A DNA stretch of 64,000 bases, from NCBI GenBank assembly GCA_963678705.1, contig OY783208.1:24082207-24146206 (forward strand), read 5' to 3'. This stretch comes from Panorpa germanica (taxonomy: Eukaryota > Arthropoda > Insecta > Mecoptera > Panorpidae). Positions 46,967 to 59,517 of this stretch are shown one piece after another (within the stretch, counting starts at the first letter, position 1; the number at the start of each line of letters is the position of its first letter). The notes under the pieces were generated by a model. That model had not been told where the DNA came from. It searched no databases and worked only from the letters and a program-made list of their open reading frames with translations. Made by a program: the position numbers and the translations under genes.

Positions 46967-48288
46967 ATGGGTGCTTCTTATATTCCATTTGTTGTTTTTA
47001 CTGTTCTTTGGGGAATTGTAGGTATTGTTGGACCTTTTATTGTGCCAAAAGGACCAAATAGAGGGTACGTTTCAAATTCTTTACTTGACACATTGTACTT
47101 TGACAAAAAAAGTCTAAAGTCAAAAATTCTATAACATTTTCATTTAATTGTTATTAATATCGAAATCATATATTAATAGTAGATCTGTTTAAGAAATATA
47201 TATATTTAGGTTACTTCGTGTATTGTTGTTAGAAGTGAATTTATTTTTGTCCTTCTTACTAACATTATACTAATTAAAACATATATCAATTGGTTTTCTT
47301 ATAGAAATTACAACAAATAATAAGTAATTTGTATTTATAAATTGTTTCAGAATTGTTCAAGTAGTCCTGATGCTTACTGGGGCGACTTGCTGGCTGTTGT
47401 AAGTAGTTTTAAATATTAATAATTAATAAAAGTGATTAATTACTATTCTCTTGTATTTATTATCTTTGAAAATCTAACCTAGGTTAATACTCTACTAATT
47501 AATTATACTGGTCTAGCTTTGTTTTTGATTTTTCTCCTTTAAGACGTTTGACTTAGAAAGAACCTTCTGATAACTTTAAAAAGCCTATATGTTCTAAATT
47601 AGGATACTTATGATAATAAGCTTACTGTAAAAGTATTGTTTTCCTTTTTTCTTCCTTTTTTTCGATTATGGGGGGCGCATTTATATAAAACTGCACTATA
47701 TATTGATAAAGTTAGCTATCATAACCTCAAATATTTAATTACTTTGATTCAATTCGTAATATTATAGAAGTTATTAACAATTGAAATAGTCATTTTTGTA
47801 TATCTGTATTTTTATATAACTTTAAAGCCCTATAATTTTTAAACTAAGCTACGAATTTTACACAAAACTATCAGAAGACCTTAAATAAAGAGCAAAATGG
47901 ATCTCATGCCTTAAAACTGGTATAAGTAGCCTAATTTGTACATTATAGGGCTTTGAAAAATCATCAGAAGTTAACAGATATCAGGTAAACAGTTACAAAA
48001 TAAGTCTAGTATTCAGTAAGAACCTCTAAACCTCTCTCAAGACTAACGTACTTAGTTTCTTCACACACTTACACATTATAAAAAACCACGCTTAGAGTAT
48101 GTAAGCTAGATATAAGATAATAATTGTATTGTATTAACATATAAATAATATATAATTTTATTATTTCTCGTTTCAGTTGGTTGTGCTGTTATATGGCTCA
48201 AATGAACCCCCTAATTGGCCCCAAACTTCACCAAAATACTATTTTATTAATGGCCAGAGAATGGGGCAACCCAATTACAGACCTTTAA
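46967..48288 (+). CDS. VhaM9.7: V-type proton ATPase subunit e
   Basis: The three exons are 46967-47064, 47351-47398 and 48177-48288, 85 aa. The protein starts MGASYIPFVVFTVLWGIVG, with a first membrane helix ending at FIVPKGPNRG, a strongly conserved loop in this family. A second helix (VVLMLTGATCWLFWLCCYMAQ) follows, then LNPL-like MNPLIGPKL and a short polar tail. The length matches the 80-90 aa usual for subunit e (ATP6V0E), a small two-helix part of the membrane-embedded V0 sector that acidifies endomembrane compartments. Exons 1 and 2 both end in phase 2. AATAAA lies just past the stop (48299-48304). Insects often have several paralogues, so the exact symbol is uncertain. Intron 2 has a family-C-like fragment near 47690-47860. 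Confidence 0.92.
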
Positions 48289-48704
48289 ATAATTAAAATC
48301 AATAAATTTTGATAAAAATATTTATCAAAATAAAAATATTTATGATTTTGTTCTAATTTAAAAAGTTAAACTAAAAAATTATTGTAGCAGTTTTACCAAC
48401 TTAAAAAACAACAACAAAATTTATGAAATGTATATATATAGTTGTAATAGAGTATGATCCAGGAATTAAACTCCCACATCAATAATTATTGAAGCCATTC
48501 CACGATTTTGTAAATAATATTATTTTTAAGCTAAGTTGCATTGATTTTAAATTAATTTTAATTTGTAAATCATTGTTAATTGTTTAAATAGTGGTTATTG
48601 TGAATTAATAAAAATATATTTAATGTGGTCCTTGTTTTATTAATTAAGGGGTGGGGGTAGGCATCTATAAATTAGGGCACAGTTTTTGCTTTTTTGTATT
48701 TTAT

Positions 48705-48783
48705 CCCAGTATACATTTCGGAGTCACTTTGTCATCATATTGAAGATGCGTATGATTTTTTTGTCATAAAAGAGTTCATTTAC
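48705..48783 (+). mobile_element. 5' fragment of a short CCCAG-subfamily element
   Basis: It begins cccagtatacatttcggagt and stops at aagagttcatttac, where a family-A MITE starts. This is the end-to-end junction of two mobile elements. Confidence 0.7.
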
Positions 48784-49330
48784 AATGGGCTTGTGTCCTC
48801 ATTTTTTAATGGTCGATTTTTCAATTGTCGATTGAAATTGATGTTAATAAATGTGTATTGGCGTGTCTATTTTATTAAATATCTAAATGTTGACGAAGAT
48901 ATAGCAATTAAAAGTTTGAATTGTAGTTTTAGCACTAGGTCAGTTATTTGTTGAGTAGGTCAGTGCTGTGGTAATATTTTGTAGCTGTTGGTAGTCAAAT
49001 AATCAAGTCAAGTCAAAGAATAATAAGTTTTTATTTTATTTAACCCTGCTAAGGCAGACATAATATTGAAATTTGATTGTTCCTTGAAATAGCTGTAAAT
49101 AATATTTGATATTTTGATATATAAATACATATAGCAGAGATTTATGAGCTGTAAGGTTGTGATGTCACATGCATTTGGAATGTGTACAACGTTGAATCCG
49201 TTTAATAATTAAAGAGACAAAATGACTTTTTTAATTGTTAATATCTCTTAACATATAAGGAGTTCTAGTAACCAACTTTATCAATATGTAGTACACTTTT
49301 ATAGATTAAGATATAGGACACAAGCTCATT
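48784..49330 (+). mobile_element. Family-A MITE between V-ATPase e and the Cys-rich gene
   Basis: The left end aatgggcttgtgtcct is intact and the right end is aggacacaagctcatt. Immediately beyond, 49331-49370 is a second, isolated terminus (ataaggacacaagaccattg), so the right border is a double end. Confidence 0.87.
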
Positions 49331-49628
49331 AAGAAATCGACCACTAATAAATAAGGACACAAGACCATTGAAGTGTAATACTGAATATTTCAAAATCTCT
49401 TCACATTATTTGTTATGTTATGATTTTTGATCATTTATTTATTCCCTGTTGTTAAAAATAAAGAAAACGTGAAATAAACAACAAGGCAAATAGAATCAGC
49501 ACAAGGGATTTATTGTTTCCGGGTATCGAACAGTTTGTTACAATTATTTAAGGGTGGCACTGTGCTTCACATTTAGTTAAAGTTCGAAATCGTTGAGGGT
49601 TGAGTTAGCCGTGTTTAGTTAGGTCAGT

Positions 49629-52295
49629 TTAGAACGCGCAGATGAGTAAAACGCACGAAATTATTCCTACGAGGAATCCTGTTGATCCTATAGTTCGTAA
49701 AATGGACATCAGGTCCATTGTTATTGTTCGGGAGGCTGTTGAAGAGTCTGAGCCGCCAGGACCCCCTGCGCCGTCTTCGTTGTCAGGATCTCTGACCAAT
49801 GTAGGCACTTTGGCGAATTTCCCATCTCCTAAAAACAAACAAACAGGCGGTTATTTTAACAAAGTTCGTGTGTGGTAATGTGAGTGGTGGTGTGATGAGG
49901 GATGACTTACCTTCGGGGCATGATTTAAATGTTCCATCGTCACCGGCAGCTAGTGTAGCGACGCCGCAGCGACATTCACAACCTGGAATGTCCTCAGCAA
50001 CGTCGCAGCAAACCTTGTCATAAGTAGACCCACATCGTTGGTCGTCATCATCTGGCTTAGCACCATCACGTTCACGTCTTCCCCATGTCCCTGCAACAAG
50101 AACACAACCACATTACAAAGAACGCTGGTCCACGCACAAACAACATTCAACAGTTCAACACTTAGACAGAGCACAATTAGGTAGTGTCCTTACTCTCAAA
50201 CTCTATTCAACGATCACTACTTGAATTCATTGCAGAATTTATTTGTTATCAAAAGTGAAATCGATTTTAGAATCCTTTATTGAAATATCGGTTCATCTCA
50301 CTATTATAATGTTCCAGTTTTTAGTTTTAATTTAACGTTTTAACCTTAAACGTAATTTTGAACTTGTGAAATCATGCGTCATGCGTCAGTAATATATATT
50401 ACTTTTTAATTTAATATAAATTATTGTATTTAATATAATTAATTTTGTTTCTTTATATTTCACAAGCTGAACTTACATTTTAGGTTAAAACCCTAAATTA
50501 ACACTAGAACTCAGTGAGTCGGAATTTATAATGGTATATTTCGTAGAGAAAAATTATCATATAGATTTAAGAATAGAGTACACGAAGGGTACAGCCGCGT
50601 GTAAGAGGAAGCGATAAAGACAAAAAGAGAGAGATAGAGGTAGCTGCCGAATGTCTTATCTGTCTCTTTCTAACGGAACCGCTGTTAGAAAGAGACACAG
50701 AGGACACTCAACAGCTATCTCTCTCTTTCACTTTATCGCAGTGTTCAGCCTCATGTGCACTCTATTTTTATACCTTTATGGTAATTATTAAAGACTCTTG
50801 GCATCTTAGAATGCATTTCTTTTGGGGAAAACAGCCCCTAAAAGTCAAAATCTCGTGGATATTTAAAATGTAAAGACGCAGTTCCTTATTTTCGAGCCTA
50901 CTGAACATAACTGCATCAACAATTTGAAGGAGAGTTATTCTTCCGTTAGAAAAACGTTTTTCTTTTCATGGACAATGTTTTCAAGAAAAGAAATTACAAT
51001 TCTTGAAATGTTTTGATGCAGTTATGTCCGGTAGGCTCGAAAATAAGGAACTGCGTCTTTACTTTTTAAATATCCCGCGGTTCTAACTTTTAGGGGCTGT
51101 TTTCCTCGAAAGAAATGGAAATGTTAAATATAAAAAAACTAACTAATTATATGAAATAAAGATAGTAATTACAACAAAATAATGTATGCAAGTTCAAAAT
51201 TACGTTTATGGTTAAATCTCTAAATTAAAACTAGAATTTATATTTTCTTGCGTAGTTTTTTAAACTGATTACAAAAAGGCAAATCATTTTTAAACATCAA
51301 TTACGGTTAGACATTAATATGCAGATATCTCGTAAACCAAAACACTTCTCTAAAAATTAATTCCAAATTTAAAATCTGCATTCAGAATTATGCGAAACCC
51401 TGTTATAAAACTAAGACATTTATTTCTTCAATTTTTATGAAAAGTAAGAAGACTTTATTCTTATTTCTTTTACAAAAGTTGAAAAAAGAAATGTCTTAGT
51501 TTTATATTTAAAACGAAAAATAAATAACATTACTTATTATATTCTATTCAGTTCGTGACGTCATCAACTACTGGGATAAAAATAGCAATATTACGCAGTA
51601 AAATGAAATTCAAACTTTAAATAGATATATCTCCGTCAATTTTTGGATATTTAACACAATGAAAACGCCAATATACTTTTAATAACCAATATTTCAATAA
51701 AGAATTAAGAAATGAGTCCACTACCCAATTGAAAGTGCGATTTAAAGGGATAGGAATTAGCTAATTGTTAACTAATGGAATGCTTAAAGGGGTACTCACT
51801 TTTGGGGTGTTGTTTTCGTTCTCTCTCGCTCGTTTCCTCACTATAATAACTGCTATCTGCAAATAAAGAAAATAATGATTAAAAGATGTTTTGTGCGTTT
51901 AACAGCGAATTATTGAAACAACGGGCCCAATATTTACCGTATTCCGAGGAGGACGAATCATAGCTTATACTGTCCCTTTCTTTAGAGTGTGAGGAGGTGG
52001 AGGAAGAGTTTAAAGTGAGGTTATTTAGGAGTCCAGAGTAAGAGCTATTGACGTTATCAAAGGGGCTGTAGATATCATTGACTGGAACAAAAAGAAACAT
52101 CAATTAAAACCAAAAACGCAAAACTGATAAACTTTGTAAGATGAAATCCTTAAGATACTTACAGGCCTGTCCTTCCGTGTTGTTCCCGGAAGAGGAATTC
52201 TTTCTTCCATATCTCGTTCTTCCGTCCACGCGGACTAGTAAGACGAAGAATGCCACGAAAGCAAAGAGGAGCACCTTTACGTCGTTTAGGTTCAT
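49629..52295 (-). CDS. Small secreted/membrane-anchored Cys-rich protein, five exons (unrecognised)
   Basis: Exons (minus) are 52295-52163, 52081-51938, 51856-51800, 50090-49911 and 49828-49629, giving 237 aa. Residues 1-26 are a signal peptide (VKVLLFAFVAFFVLLVRVDG). A Ser/Asn-rich, probably glycosylated stretch follows (residues 30-95), then an acidic/basic linker (SERERKQHPK, KPDDDDQ). Exon 4 encodes a compact Cys cluster (RCGSTYDKVCCDVAEDIPGC, then ECRCG, and a further Cys near SCPEG). The end is hydrophobic (GFLVGIISCVLLICAF), fitting a tail anchor or GPI signal. Every intron is phase 1, typical of extracellular proteins. Intron 3 (50091-51799) holds two foldback elements. I do not recognise the family; an extracellular cell-surface role is inferred from topology only. 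The gene is divergent from PARS2. Confidence 0.75.
50573..50765. mobile_element. Foldback element with perfect central hairpin
   Basis: The sequence is a 193 bp imperfect palindrome: arms start atagagtacac / ...gtgcactctat and include gcgataaag / ctttatcgc. The centre is a perfect 14 bp stem (tgtctctttctaac at 50661-50674 with its inverse at 50684-50697) around a 9-base loop. Confidence 0.8.
50813..51123. mobile_element. Foldback MITE of about 310 bp
   Basis: Long inverted arms share aaaacagcccctaaaag, cgcagttccttattttcgag and ttttgatgcagttatgtcc in inverse order. A partial relative lies near 10141-10235 in the xmas intron. Confidence 0.8.
51580..51705 (-). mobile_element. Family-C/A fragment upstream of Cys-rich exon 3
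   Basis: In reverse orientation it carries gatatatctccgtcaattt and attcaaactttaaatag, the shared superfamily core. Neither terminus is intact. Confidence 0.55.
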
Positions 52296-52743
52296 TGTGG
52301 TTTTATTTCAAACCAATAGTTGATTAATGTAAACGTGATATAAAAATAATGTTACAAAAATAAATTGTATTACAAAACGTGCGTGCGCTCACGCGGTTAA
52401 AGAAATAATATGGTTTGTGTTTTGTTTGAAAAGCGCGGGTCACTTGATTACGCGTGTGGACAATTTAACAACAATTAATATAATAAATTAAACCAATTAT
52501 CAAATAGCTTTGTGTAATATATATTTTTCTAAACATTTCTTGTTATTTAGTGATATTTTATAGGATTTTTAATTAGTTTTTAGCTATTTTATGTTTTAAT
52601 TAATTTTATTTAGTGTCCCTATTATCTAGTAGATGGCGCTAGTTGTCATCTTCGTGAACTGACAGATAACCAAGTAGTCGAACAAAATATAACACAACCT
52701 TAAAATTGATTAAATAATATTTCAGTAAATATTTTCTATAATT
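52296..52743. promoter_or_regulatory. Divergent intergenic region (Cys-rich gene / PARS2)
   Basis: 448 bp lie between opposing start codons. The left part has a GC-richer patch (gtgcgtgcgctcacgcgg near 52380). No known motif was recognised with confidence. Confidence 0.45.
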
Positions 52744-55700
52744 ATGAATAAAGTGTCACGATTATTTCAACCGTTATTAATAACACCAAAGAATGCACAA
52801 ATTAAGAATCAAGATATTACATCAAAAAGTCAAAGAGTATGTATTTCTATATGACAACTTAAACTTAATGACCATTTACGATTAGTAAATAATGTACAAT
52901 GCTTATAAGTAATTATTTGACCTTTTAAGTTAATGGCTGAACTGGGTATTGTTCGACCTGGTGCATCAGGAAGTTATCATTTATTACCTCTTGGTGAACG
53001 TTCCCTTAGAAAACTCTCAAATTTAGTTGATAAATGTATGAAACAAATCGATGCTCAAAAGATACAAATGCCCGTCATAACCAGTGGCGATTTGTGGAAA
53101 AAAACAGGTAAATTAGATGAATTAAACATTTCTTAATAATATTTGGTGCTTTAGAACCATTGTAGTTATTTTACAGGCAGATTAGAAGGCTCAGAAATAT
53201 TCCGAGTCATCGACAGACACGATAGACTGCACGTCCTTTGTCCTGTAGGTACAAATTGATCCACGTTAAATAGATGGTGCATTGTCTAATGCATTTATTT
53301 CTATCTCCAGACGCACGAGGAGTCCGTCACTGCACTATTAGCATCTCTGGCACCGTTGTCGTACAAGCAGTTTCCAATTCGCTTATATCAAGTAAGTAAC
53401 AGTAATATTTGTTACGTAAAATGATATCCAATGTAATAAACGTGTGCAGCGCCTTCAGTGGCAATTATCAGCATTACTTGTACTCCATTAACGCATTTTA
53501 TTTGGTTTAAGATTAAGGACATTAAGGAACTACGCTGAGAAGATGACATTTTAAGGTTTCTGTTGGCTAATTATTATTTCTACTTAAATTTACGTTCGTA
53601 GATGATGATTTGTTAATCTAAATGAATTAATACTTGGTGGAGATATAAGGCTACGTATTGTTTTCATTGTCTGCGTTTAGAACATAGAATGAGCATCACT
53701 CGCTGCTGATATTGCTCAACAATTGAACTTCCGGTTATCACGTTGAGCCTAATTGTTGTGTCTTTATAATATTTCATATAAAATGAGGATTAAAGCAAAA
53801 CTTCATGGTTTAAAATCCAGCGATTTGTAAATAAGTATCTGCAGAGAAGAATTACTTACAATAATGTTTTGTTTTTATGGAATATCTCATTTCCGGTAGG
53901 TCCTACGATAAAAATAGTTTATATCAATCTAATAGAGTATTAAATTTCCTACAATTTGTGTAAACAACATTTCTTTGTATGTCTGATAGGTATTGAGCTA
54001 CACCGCTGTAAAGTTGACCACTTCACTGAAAATGTTTTGTTTTATTTAATTTTCTGTTAAAATGCAGAAAATGCAGCACCCCAGCATATTAATGGTGCAG
54101 TTGTTGTTTTGCACGAAGATATAAATGAAGGTGAGCTACAACCTGTTGTTGTGCATGGTGAATTAATTAATGAAATTACTTCGTCAAAATGCCCGACAAA
54201 TGGAAGAGAAATGTTGCTCAACAAAACAGGTCTTTAAGTTCACAAAATGAACAAGGGGATGAAGGACAATCCTTGGAAGACTTTATTTAAGTTGTACACA
54301 GAATTTTCTAGCATTTGTCTAAAGTTAATCGATTGGAGTTTTTAAAATGTATTTTTCATTTTATTAATCGTGTTTTCATTTCCTTTTTCTTTTTAGTTAG
54401 GCATCTAAGTTAGACACCTACCTATGATGTGAATTTATTCTTTAAAAAATACTAAATAGTAATAATAATAATAATTTCTGCATTTCATTTTAAGAATATG
54501 AATAATTGGAAGGAGGGTTCCAAGCAAACATTCAAAATGACTGATTTTGCAATCGATTTGAAAGAGAAAACAAAAAACCGGAAAGTCCTATCACACATAT
54601 AGTTTGAAAACTACGAGTTTTCGCCATTTTCCAAATTTCACTGAACATCGGATTATCTAAATGTTTTATTTATTAAAATTAGTAGTTTACATATAATTGT
54701 GTTCATTAATTTAATAGTGTTCAACTTTACAGCGGTGTAGCTCAATACCTATCAGACATACAGAAAAATGTTGTATGCACAAATTGTAGAAAATTAAGCT
54801 CTCTATCAGATTCATTATAACAATTTTTACCGTAGGGCGCACTGGTAAGGAGTTATTGCCAAGAAACTGTTCCTAATGCCCAGCATTTCTTGAAGATGGA
54901 GGCCTATATCTGATTATATGATTTAAACCTTATGATTATATGATTTTGCTACTACCACCAAGATCTGCACCAATGGCGGCTCCAGGCAGTCTCACGACCA
55001 ACCCTCCTACTCATTGAGGCTTTACAATAATTATAACACAAAGTTATAAATACTTCACTTGCCCCAATTGCATTATTTTTTTTCAATTCGTCGTTTTAGC
55101 ACTATTTCAACTTTCTGTGATAAAAACTGTAAAAGTTATGGGATTTTCTTCAAATTTTTTTTGGATTCTTGCTCATAACTCGAATACGCTTCAATAGCAA
55201 TGTGAACTATAGGCCTAAATCTATGTAAGGAGGCAGTATTCGCACATGTCTAGTACATTGTTTTTTTTGTAGCTATAAGATTTTGGATTGGAGATATTGC
55301 CAAGAAACTGTTTCTAATGCCCAGCAAGATGGAGGCCTATATCCGATTATATGATTCAAACCTTAGACTATAATAATAGTTTTATAAATCCAAAGTTAAA
55401 TGTGACATAAATTGATTAAAATGTTGTCGAATTATTTTCAGATTGGCAGTAAATTCAGGGACGAGGTAAAACCACGTTTTGGACTTTTGCGGGCCCGTGA
55501 ATTTATAATGAAGGATTTGTACTGCTTCGATGTTAGTGAAGAAAATGCAAAAGCAACTTACGAAGCAATCAAGCAATCTTATCACGACTTACTCTCCTCC
55601 CTCAATGTTAGCTTTATTGAAGGTATTAGAAAATTAGTAGTATCAACTTCATACTTGTATATCTTATTGTGTAATACGTTAAAAAGATGCCTCCCTTTTT

Positions 55701-58700
55701 TATACTTTGTATTATTTATTGCTAATAGTGTGTGCCTTTCAGCTTTACAATCTACCGTATTCTGTTTCTTGTTACATTTCATTCCTATCTTAACAATTCA
55801 ACCTTAAAACTAAACTTACTAATTTTGTTTAAAACTAATTATTTTCTTAAAACTAGCCTTTATTTATTTATTAAAACTAACAACAAAAAAAAATTATTCT
55901 AGACTTTTAGTACTTCCAAAAAGTGCTTTCTGCTTCTTCTTCTCTTGACCCTCTTCCTTCATTTTCACTAGTCATCCTTCTGTACTGGTCTATTCCCTAG
56001 TCTATTTTTCTGGGCTGAAGTTTAACTGTTTCCTCGCTACTTCTTTCTTTCTCCTGCTTCCCTTCACTGCCTCTTTTAGTACTTCCTTTCTCTTCCTGTT
56101 CCTTGTGCAACCCAGCCATCAGCTTATTTCTTCTCCTGTTTTTTCTTTCCTTCTTACTATTTCCGCCATCCACCTCTTTCCTTCACTGCCTCCCTTTAAT
56201 AGCTGGCCGATATTCCTTTCGCTCGCTACTTTTTCCTTACACTCAAACTTAATGTGCTCCAGTGTTTTGTCCTCCGCTCCGCACACTCTACACTTTCTTT
56301 CCTCACTCTTTTCCCAGTATCTGTTTCCTTTTTCCTCATCTTTTTATACTTTGTAGAAGCACTTTAACTATTAATATATCGCTTGACAGCTGGTCAAAAC
56401 TTTTGTAATTTTGTAATAACACCATATTGAAATTGTTTCCTTAATATTTTGATTATTTTTAGTAATGGGGGCCACAGGAACAATGGGCGGTACAACATCC
56501 CACGAATTCCATTTTATTTCACCAATTGGCGAAGATTCGTTGTTGACCTGCGTTGATTGCAAATATACCGCCAATTTTGAACTCCACGAAAATCAAAATA
56601 AGAAATGTCCGAAATGTGGTTCCACAGAAATTCGTCATCAGACGGGAATTGAGGTAACTTGAGGTCCTACAAGGATTTATCTGCGATAGGAATCCTTAGA
56701 TTGACGTTTAATTCCGCATCTCTTTCGCACTTCTCTTGTTTAACAAGGAAGGGGAAGAAGTAGAGGACACAAATGACTATTGCAATAGTTAATAACTTCT
56801 ATAAAATTGCGAATTGAATAGAATTAATTGGATATTTGTGGTTTTGTTAGCCAACTTTATCAATATACAGTGCATTTTTTTATAAATTCAGTTATGGTCA
56901 CTACCCAATTAGTCCAATTACTCCAAATTTCGAAACAAACCCATTAACACCTAAATTAAATTGAAATTTGCAATAAAAATATGTAAAAACCAGGTAAATA
57001 TACAAATGAATAAATATCCTAGTTCTATCAATGGCTAAAAATATTGTTTTTAGGTTGGCCACACTTTCCTTCTTGGTAAAAAGTATTCGAAACCTCTAGG
57101 GGCGCAATTTTTAGCAGCAAATGGAAAACCGCAAGACCTGCAAATGGGGTGCTACGGTTTGGGAATTTCTAGAATTATAGCTGCATCTTTAGAAGCGTTA
57201 TCAACGGAGAATGAATTAAGATGGCCGCTCAAAATAGCCCCGTATTTAGTCTGTATATTACCTCCTAAAGTAAGTATTATATTTATATTTAAATCGGTGT
57301 AAAATAGTTGCCTGTAGTCTAGGCGTGTAAGTAGGTGTTCAATGAATCACATACATTTCAGGGGCTGTCATTGAAAGAGGTGTTAATATGTTGTGAAATT
57401 AGGGAATCGATAAAAATAGTTAAAAGACGGGCTGTCTCAACATGTTAGTGACCCAGGGTTAAAATTTTGTTAAAATATTTATTGAAACTATCATAAGAAT
57501 ACGTATTTTCGAAAATAATGAAATAAAGGACTTTAAGGTTCAAGAAATGAATAAAGTTAAGCTAAGTTTCACACCATCATACGTTTCTTTTGACAGCGTT
57601 GTTTAAAATGAATTTGATATTAATTATAGGTAATTATTTTTAATTAGTAAACTATTATATGCATCAAAGAATATAGTCCAATTATTTTTTAATAACTCGC
57701 TATATTTTAGGAGATATTAACAATTAATTTGCTATCTCTTTTATACAACAGAGCGTAAAAGATGACCAAATAACTGATCTATCCCACTACATGTTACGTC
57801 ATACAAATATGGCCGACCATTTCTACCGCTAAAACTACAATTCAAACTTTTAATTGCTATATCTCCGTCAACATTTAGATATTTAATAAAATAGACACGT
57901 CAATACACATTTATTAACATCAATTTCAATCGACAATTATAAATGTATTGACTCGACAGCATTCGTCTTTCTTCGGTTTATATCGGTTATTAACGAATTT
58001 GTTAAGGAACTGTATTTCAATTTAATAAATAAGAATAATACCATAAAATTTATGTGGATACCAGGACATTGTGGAATAAGAGGAAACGAAATTGCGGATA
58101 AATTGGCAAAGGAAGCAATAAATTTGGAAATTGAGATGAAAGACGATTTTTAATATAATCAAAAAATGAAACTTCAATTTGAGAAACCAAGATTTCATTA
58201 ACAAAAGTCAGTTAAAAGAAGGAGATTATTATATGTTACATCCAAATTTAAGTAAGAAAAGATGGTTTAGAAATGAGCCCCGCAAAATGATATCAACTAT
58301 AATCAGAATCAAAAGTAATCATTGTAAAACTCACCTGTCCAGCTCACCTGTACAAAACTAATATTAAATCTGACGATAGATGTCAATGTGGTGAAGAAGG
58401 AACTTTGGATCATATTATATTTGAATGCATAAATTATAGTTTAGAAAGATCTAAATTCAATTAGATGTGATTAAAACTTTTCCTGTTAATACGAAATTTT
58501 TGTTAAGTGATTCAAAATTAATTAGTGAATTATTTAAATATTTAGAAATTTGTAAAATAGAATTATGTTTGATGGTGGCTATGATGAATAAAAGTCAAGG
58601 CAAATAAATAAAAAATTGATCCAAATATTTCTTTTAGAAAGGCAGTAAAGAAGAAAGTATAGCAGCGCCTCTCGCGGAAGATTTGTACAATAAACTATCA

Positions 58701-59291
58701 TCGCTAAAAGGATTCTGGGATGAAGTTATGTTTGACGACAGATTACAATTTACCATTGGAAGGAGGTTGCTAGAAGCTAAAAGGTAGTAATTTCTAAATT
58801 ACAAAAACTACATCATATTATAACCTCCAAAATATGACAATCTGCCAAAACGCAGTAGGATTTATTTCTAAAAGAAGTTCAATTTCATTTTGTCAATAAA
58901 AACAATTTCTATTACTAATTGTTATTAAAAACAGCAATTTTAATTATTCCACATTCAATCGAACTGTCAAAATTTATATTACTAACGACGCATGCGCACC
59001 AACTAAATTAACTAAACTCAAATTAACCTAAAATCTAGATTAAGATATTAAATACAAACGTTAATTAAATATTAAAACAGTGAGTGGGAATGAGGTTATA
59101 TTCTCCATGGGTTACACAGCAATCATATAAATATTTATGTCCACAGAACGGGGTATCCATTTATAATTGTAGCTGGAGATTCTACTGTAGATGAAACTCC
59201 AAAATTTGAGCTCCACGATTTAGTCCATGACAGAGTCCACCATCTATCGGCGGAAGGAGTAACTGATTACTTAAATAAAACAGAAATTTAA
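52744..59291 (+). CDS. PARS2: Mitochondrial prolyl-tRNA synthetase, nine exons
   Basis: The exons are 52744-52836, 52930-53107, 53177-53244, 53311-53391, 55442-55622, 56463-56653, 57054-57269, 58638-58783 and 59147-59291. The phases agree and give 432 aa. The enzyme charges tRNA-Pro in mitochondria. Class II motif 1 lies around [12 protein letters not shown], preceded by a typical ProRS start ([14 protein letters not shown]). Motif 2 covers [19 protein letters not shown]. The bacterial-type [13 protein letters not shown] is followed by CxxC...CPKCGS, like a zinc-binding site. Motif 3 is [13 protein letters not shown], and an anticodon-binding domain starts at [10 protein letters not shown]. 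The short basic N terminus (MNKVSRLFQ) suits a targeting peptide. The length is slightly below the usual 450-480. Introns 4, 5 and 7 carry inverted-repeat and retroelement debris. Confidence 0.93.
53895..54842. mobile_element. Element with about 130 bp terminal inverted repeats in PARS2 intron 4
   Basis: The left arm (about 53895-54020) and the inverse right arm (about 54720-54842) share tatgtctgataggtattgag, ctacaccgctgtaaagttga, tctacaatttgtg (approximately) and cctac[g]gtaaaaat. The interior has a 57-codon open stretch near 54067-54237 ([18 protein letters not shown]) that I cannot assign. No transposase motif is visible. Confidence 0.7.
54853..55368 (+). repeat. Direct repeat pair (54853-54930 and 55291-55368)
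   Basis: Both copies contain attgccaagaaactgtt, taatgcccagca and gatggaggcctatat. They flank about 360 bp of unrecognised intron sequence next to the inverted-repeat element. Confidence 0.75.
55890..56345 (-). mobile_element. Non-LTR retrotransposon 3' fragment in PARS2 intron 5
   Basis: The minus strand reads [20 protein letters not shown] then [19 protein letters not shown], the CxxC...H...C finger that ends ORF2 of many arthropod LINEs. Stops follow. No reverse transcriptase core remains. Confidence 0.7.
56690..56885 (+). mobile_element. Family-C fragment in PARS2 intron 6
   Basis: It shares gacgtttaattccgcatctc, cttctcttgtttaacaagg and ctttatcaatatacagtgca with the other family-C copies. 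Confidence 0.6.
57690..57945 (-). mobile_element. Family-A fragment in PARS2 intron 7
   Basis: It is in reverse orientation (tatatctccgtcaacattta, atagacacgtcaatacacat). It ends at the start of the LINE fragment that follows. Confidence 0.65.
57946..58610 (+). mobile_element. LINE fragment with RNase H end, PARS2 intron 7
   Basis: The plus strand reads [20 protein letters not shown], the hallmark HxxxxGNExAD region of RNase H in non-LTR retrotransposons. With frameshifts it is followed by [17 protein letters not shown], the terminal Cys/His finger. Upstream reverse transcriptase sequence is missing. Confidence 0.8.
58848..58972 (+). repeat. Dispersed repeat (partner at 63868-64000), PARS2 intron 8
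   Basis: It shares caaaacgcagtaggatttat and ttattccacattcaatcgaa with 63868-64000. The partner has a 20-base insertion (attaaagaagtaaaaac region). Confidence 0.8.
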
Positions 59292-59517
59292 ATATAATTG
59301 TATAATAATAAGAATAATAATAATTATATTAAATTTAATTTATAAAATTTTTTGTTTTTTAAAATGTAAAATCATATAGAAACGTGTAAGTATGGTTGCT
59401 TATCACAATCGTTGTGAAATGTTGCAGGCGCAATCACTTTTACAAGTTGTTTTTGTAATTAGTGATTTCCCTTATTTAGTATTTATGGACTATTCATTAA
59501 TTAGGTCACACTCAAAA

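Noticed and set aside
56105..56356. Plus-strand 83-codon frame rich in Ser/Phe/Leu
   Set aside because: It is the antisense of a LINE fragment whose minus-strand reading has the conserved Cys/His finger.
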